A DNA stretch of 64,000 nt from positions 310,001 to 374,000 of the forward strand of contig JAWZYV010016944.1 of assembly GCA_038373885.1 (NCBI GenBank), written 5' to 3'. The notes under the pieces were generated by a model that saw only the letters and a list, made by a program, of their open reading frames with translations, was not told where the DNA came from and made no database searches. This stretch comes from Cheiracanthium punctorium (Eukaryota > Arthropoda > Arachnida > Araneae > Cheiracanthiidae). The position numbers and the translations under genes are program-made. Below are positions 59,995 through 64,000 of this stretch, piece after piece; the stretch's first letter is position 1, and each line of letters begins with the position of its first letter.

Positions 59995-60120
59995 ATCGCC
60001 AGAAGTGCCACCCTGAATTTAAAAAATCAAGCACGGTGTGCTTGAATTTCTTTATACTGCACGTGTTGTAAATTAGATACAGCGCAGTGTGTTGTAAAAT
60101 TACAGATATTTAATACAGTG

Positions 60121-60230
60121 GGGCCGAAATCCATTAAAGCGTATTTTAGAGGTATTGGGCTATTTCAAACTAATCAGAAGTTATATATGCTGTTAAGAGT
60201 TATAAAATGAATTTGTATGGATGCATTCAA
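60121..60230 (+). repeat. Family D repeat copy 2, right part
   Basis: GGGCCGAAATCCATTAAAGC and the following ~90 bp (TATTTTAGAGGTATTGGGC, GTTAAGAGTTATAAAATG) align with the uninterrupted copy at 48195-48310 (minus strand) at roughly 85 percent by eye. Confidence 0.8.
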
Positions 60231-60886
60231 TTCATTGAAAGTCTGTGGTCAATGACTACTTTGGCTACCCCCAATATCTCGCAAGCTTTTTCAGGCTGGT
60301 CGGCTTTTGGTGAAATATCGGCAAATAAAGTGTCAGAAGGAAATCTTTCAAATTGAACTTAGCTTGGCAATATCGAAATATTTGGCTAGAAATCGCTAAA
60401 CCTTACTATTCCTGATATTTTATCTCTTTCAATCAAAATAAGTTTAGAGGAAGTGCGCAGAAAATATTTTTGATTTAATAGACGTGCAAGGAAGTCATGT
60501 GCTGTCCACATCAGATTTTTTTACTTCGGAAAGCTTCATAAAAGGCACTAGTAGTTTTTTGTTTATTATAGTCTTTAGTATAGCTTGTTTAAATATTTTG
60601 AAATTCTTTTATTCCCTGGAGCAATTTATATAAATCAGTTTTCAATTATCATATAAATCTGTAAAATGTCTCCCCCCTCCCCCCCCAAAAAAAAACACTA
60701 ATTAAAGATAAATAGGTATTATGTGCATAAAAATGAACAGTACAAAATGTAAAGAAATATTATGAATTTCTTTGCGCATTCCTAAGCAAAATCTACACAT
60801 TTAATCTGTTTTAGCTTCGAAATTTTCCTCTCGTTACAAACAAAATTTATTAACATATTCCTTCATTTCCTTTTTAAAGCATCACT
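60231..60886. other. Gene-free stretch
   Basis: Contains a C/A homopolymer junction near 60670-60695. No supported feature. Confidence 0.45.
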
Positions 60887-61310
60887 AGCTGCGTACCCGT
60901 TCTCCGCACGGTAGGGAACGAAACTTTTTCTTACATGTATAGTTTGAATTGATTCCAGTGATTTGGGATCAAAAAATAAGCAAAATGATTTGACTCGTGG
61001 CGTAAAGTTACTCATTAGTTATTTGTAAAGTTAGTACAAGTACTGACCTGTTAATATTATGACGCAAAAAACTATGTCGGTGTCATTCTCAATTAGAAAA
61101 GAAAAGCTTGACGGTTCGCAGTGAAAATTCCTAATATTCAAAATGCCTCATTTCTGCATCATACTCTTTTTTAGATTTAAGTTATGCCATTAATACCTTA
61201 GATACTACATGATCTGGAGAACCGTTTTATTTTATAATTAAATAGTTGTGTACCCGCTCTTCGCAAAGCAAGAAGAGAACATTTTCCTAAAAAATGTGAT
61301 CATAACTCTT
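60887..61310 (+). repeat. Two short RTE/SINE-related segments
   Basis: CTAGCTGCGTACCCGTTCTC (about 60888) and TAGTTGTGTACCCGCTCTTC (about 61246) are related, both followed by CGCA. Similar strings occur in arthropod RTE-associated repeats, and a RTE-like 3' tail follows at 62695. They may belong to one decayed element. Confidence 0.4.
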
Positions 61311-61776
61311 GTGAGAAAACAGAATCTCCAAGAAAAAAGAAAGTTCTGTTACAGTCTTTTCTGTTGAAACTACCGCGGGATATATTAACGCGACTATTAG
61401 ACTTACTTAGTATTTTGTTAGCTGTGATGTGATGTAAGACGATTGTTGAAGAATGAATAGAAGGCTTAGTTTCACGAAATATTTATTAATGCGGTATATT
61501 GTGCTTTCATCAATATTGCCTTAGCATATCTACTTACTATTAATTATACTATCTTTTACTGATACCAATACAATATACTGTCGTTTTGCAACCGTTAATG
61601 CTTAATTTAAAGAAACTGTTTAGATATTCGCCACGATTTTAGGCTTTTACTCTTTGGTGATTCTTTGCAATTTACGCATCAGCATAAACGATAAACATTT
61701 CAGTTTATGGTTGCCACTAAATCAGCTCTCCATAAATTTTTACGCATAATTCTTGTCAGATTGGTGTATTTAGCAC

Positions 61777-61961
61777 CAGTGCCCTATTATATCATGGGCA
61801 AATCGGGACTTTGCCATGGGGCCTCCGGCTCGAAATGGCCCCCAATTTCAAAGTGTCCTTTTTTTACAAAAAAATTTATGAAAAATAAAACAAATTTCAT
61901 ACATGGGGGCCCCCAAAATTCATCAATGCCCGGGCCCCCTGTTGGTCATAATTAGGCCCTG
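61777..61961. mobile_element. hAT MITE, GC-rich
   Basis: The left end CAGTGCCCTATTATATCATG and, on the minus strand, the right end CAGGGCCTAATTATGACCAA are imperfect inverted repeats, followed by GGGGCC-rich blocks. The flanking 8-mers TTTAGCAC and TTTAATAC agree at six of eight positions; both differences are transitions. 185 bp, non-coding. Confidence 0.75.
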
Positions 61962-61969
61962 TTTAATAC

Positions 61970-62694
61970 CGCAATATATTTCCTGCTATTGGAAAACGTG
62001 ACCCGTTTAAAATCTCAATCGAAAATAATGCTGGATAATTCACTGGTGAAAAAACAGCATTCAATTATTTATCTGGCAACGTAAAGTATAGAATTATTTC
62101 ATGCGTGGCGTATGTTTTGCTTGTGAGTCCGTTATTCTGATTGAGTTTCGAAAGAGGTTTTAAACGTATGACATCAAAATCACGCACTTTCCACATGTGA
62201 AAACTCAGTTATTTTAAAGAATTTTATTTATTTTTTTCAACTGGCAATTTTAATAATTGTTACTGTCTCCAAGATAACCAAAACGCAAGATATCATACCG
62301 AAAATTTTAAGCTGCTGGTATTGAAATGAAAATAATTCTTTACTTAAAAATTCGTAAAAAATCTCCTAATTTATATTTTCCACTGGTTTTTCTTTTAAAA
62401 GAGGGCGAAATGTATGCTCCGTCATTTGACAAAATATAAAAAAGTTATGACGGATAGAATTCAAGATGCAGCAATTTTAAAAATATTTTACGAAAGTCAG
62501 CGTCAAATTTAATTTTATTTGAAAAATTCCCAAAAATCTGAAAAATTATGTTACACAGTCCGAACAAACAATTTTTAAAAGAAAATATTCTCCTCTATCC
62601 GATGATGTAAATTTCGTTTTCTTGCGAGTGTAATGACCGGCGTTATTACGTATTAAGCGAGAAAAATAGCTAAAAATCGGACAAAACATAAAAT
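61970..62694. other. Gene-free AT-rich stretch
   Basis: No supported feature. Confidence 0.45.
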
Positions 62695-62905
62695 AAAACA
62701 TTTTCTAATTCGAATTTCGAAAAAATCGCTCCGAGGCATGTTAGGATCTGTCCTAGTGAAGCCGTATGCAAAATTCGGTAGGTCTGCGAGACACCGTCTC
62801 GGCGCAATGCGAGCGAGAGACGCGCGCAAGAAGAACGGTGGTCACAAACTTACCTACATAGCTACATACAATGTTTACTCTCGGATTTTATTATATATAA
62901 GATTT
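62695..62905 (+). mobile_element. RTE-like LINE/SINE 3' tail, copy 2
   Basis: Related to 5640-5946: it shares TTCGAATTTCG, CGCTCCGAGGCATGTTAGGA (versus CGCTTCGAGGTATGTCGGGA) and CAAAATTCGGTAGGTCT, and ends in TTTATTATATATAAGAT. The segment before the tail differs (GCGAGAGACGCGCGCAAG). No coding sequence. Confidence 0.55.
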
Positions 62906-64000
62906 GAAGGAGACTGTTTTTCACTTTAACCGAAAGATGTTCATTAATTCAGAGTGTATTTATTATTCAAAAAATTTACATTTTAATTTATTAAGAGATA
63001 ATTTACTAGTTGATACGTACTATTTTTAAATAATAGGCTGATAAAATGCATCATTCCAACTATCTAAAATATTTACAAGATAAAAAAAGTGTTGTTTAAG
63101 TCTTAATGATAATCTATAAAAATATACTTTGTTTTCTTTAAATATTTTTCAAGAGTTTAGTATAGGAAAACGTTAAAAATGCCAAAAACATTATTAAAAA
63201 TGGTTTTATTTTAGTGGCATGCAAGTGCTTTTAATCTGTTATTCCTTTTTCATACTTCGGTTAAAAAATATCTATTATGTGACAGATAAATATAGCGTAC
63301 TTTTCATAAAAATATTACTTCACATTACATCACTTAAACACCAGGTGGGCAAGATCTCAGAAATATTTAGTGATAGCGAAAGGGTATTAAAAGCAAATAC
63401 AAATTTCCTGTATTTTTCGCAATCAACAACATTTCGACTTTAGATTAAATCAAATTTAGATCTACAATGTCTCTATAAAATATTAATAGGTAGTTCAACA
63501 TAAGCTTCAAAATACAACAATAGCTATATTATCTTTTATCGTAAATATCATCGTGAATATGACTGTAAAAGGTATTAGATATTTATTGCTATAGACACTC
63601 CCATCATTGGAAAGGTGCAACGTCGAATATTTCCCTTCTGCTTCCAGAAATCATTTTCAAAATGAATCTCATACGTCGTCCATTTTGAAGGAAGAAATTG
63701 AGGAAGTTTATTTGTTATCTACTAGTCTACGAGCAAATTCCGTAATACCGAATATTATAATTATGATATAATTCAAATATCACCGTGATATCAATAAGTA
63801 TCCATTTTGAACAGTTTTTTCAGAGGAATTACTATATAAACCTTTCTCAGAAACAAGTTTCATAACAATGAAAAAGGCATTCAACAAGTCTGGTGGTAAG
63901 TTATAATATAAGCCCCCCCAAAAAAATAAATAAAAATGAAATCTTTTTAACATCATATATCTATATATTTTTTAATATAACTTCACAGCATCTTATTCCA
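62906..64000. other. Gene-free AT-rich stretch to the window end
   Basis: No supported feature. Confidence 0.5.

Larger units (their letters stand above)
52486..60120. mobile_element. CACTA (EnSpm/CMC-type) transposon, 7.6 kb
   Basis: The left end begins CACTATAAGAAAAA and the right end, on the minus strand, CACTGTATTAAATA. Both continue into TACARCACAST-type subterminal motifs. The flanking trinucleotides are CGG and GGG. Comparison with family D copy 1 shows an exact empty site: joining the flanks minus three bases leaves seven bases between shared blocks, as in copy 1 (CGGGCCG versus TTGGCAG). A CACTA start, 3-bp duplication and subterminal repeat arrays are defining traits. No complete transposase was recognised. 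A minus-strand transcription unit may start at the right end. Confidence 0.85.

Overview
This is a eukaryotic window: AT-rich, with no operons or long uninterrupted genes, and with dense nested transposable elements. The families I can recognise (BEL/Pao LTR retrotransposon, Tc1/mariner/IS630, pogo/Tigger, piggyBac-type TTAA elements, hAT and ZMYM-like hAT, CACTA/CMC, RTE-like LINE tails, several tRNA-derived SINE heads) together suggest an arthropod. A chelicerate or insect would fit, but I cannot name a species. I found no rRNA, no convincing functional tRNA, no CRISPR and no complete host protein gene.

Layout. 1-12 kb: a promoter-like GC island, a mariner-type MITE (1155-1787), repeat family A copy 1 with a nested hAT MITE, an RTE-like 3' tail, a hAT MITE with a perfect 8-bp target duplication (9055-9189), and two tRNA-headed SINEs in opposite orientation. 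12-15 kb: a piggyBac-type MITE abutting a broken BEL/Pao element whose two LTRs are inverted relative to each other. 15.8 kb: a second promoter-like island. 19-24 kb: a long (TA)n tract, family A copy 2, a LINE tail, a 631-bp mariner derivative, and a decayed minus-strand coding relic carrying a 537-bp tandem duplication. 25-36 kb: a mariner MITE, a possible membrane-protein exon, a 2.6-kb foldback element with ~570-bp arms, a 2.8-kb Tc1-type element with long inverted repeats and a perfect 42-bp hairpin insertion, a hAT MITE and a Tigger derivative. 36.4-42 kb is almost empty. 42-48 kb: mariner and Tc1 transposase pseudogenes, a SINE fragment and a piggyBac MITE. 49.4-51.9 kb: a ZMYM-like hAT transposase broken by a 397-bp insertion made of two head-to-head tRNA-like modules. 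52.486-60.120 kb: a 7.6-kb CACTA-type element with satellite-like subterminal arrays, filled with younger MITEs. Its empty site is preserved in a related repeat near 48.3 kb. 60-64 kb: RTE-like pieces and one more hAT MITE.

How the parts relate. Nearly every recognisable coding stretch is a transposase or reverse-transcriptase relic, and most short elements are deletion derivatives keeping both termini and sometimes the transposase C-terminus. Nesting gives a relative order: the family D repeat predates the CACTA element, which predates the MITEs inside it; the ZMYM-like hAT predates the tRNA-palindrome insertion. The most unusual items are the tRNA-palindrome insertion, the inverted-LTR BEL element, the CACTA with its empty site, the foldback, and the hairpin insertion whose loop matches sequence elsewhere in its host element. 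All sequence comparisons were made by eye.
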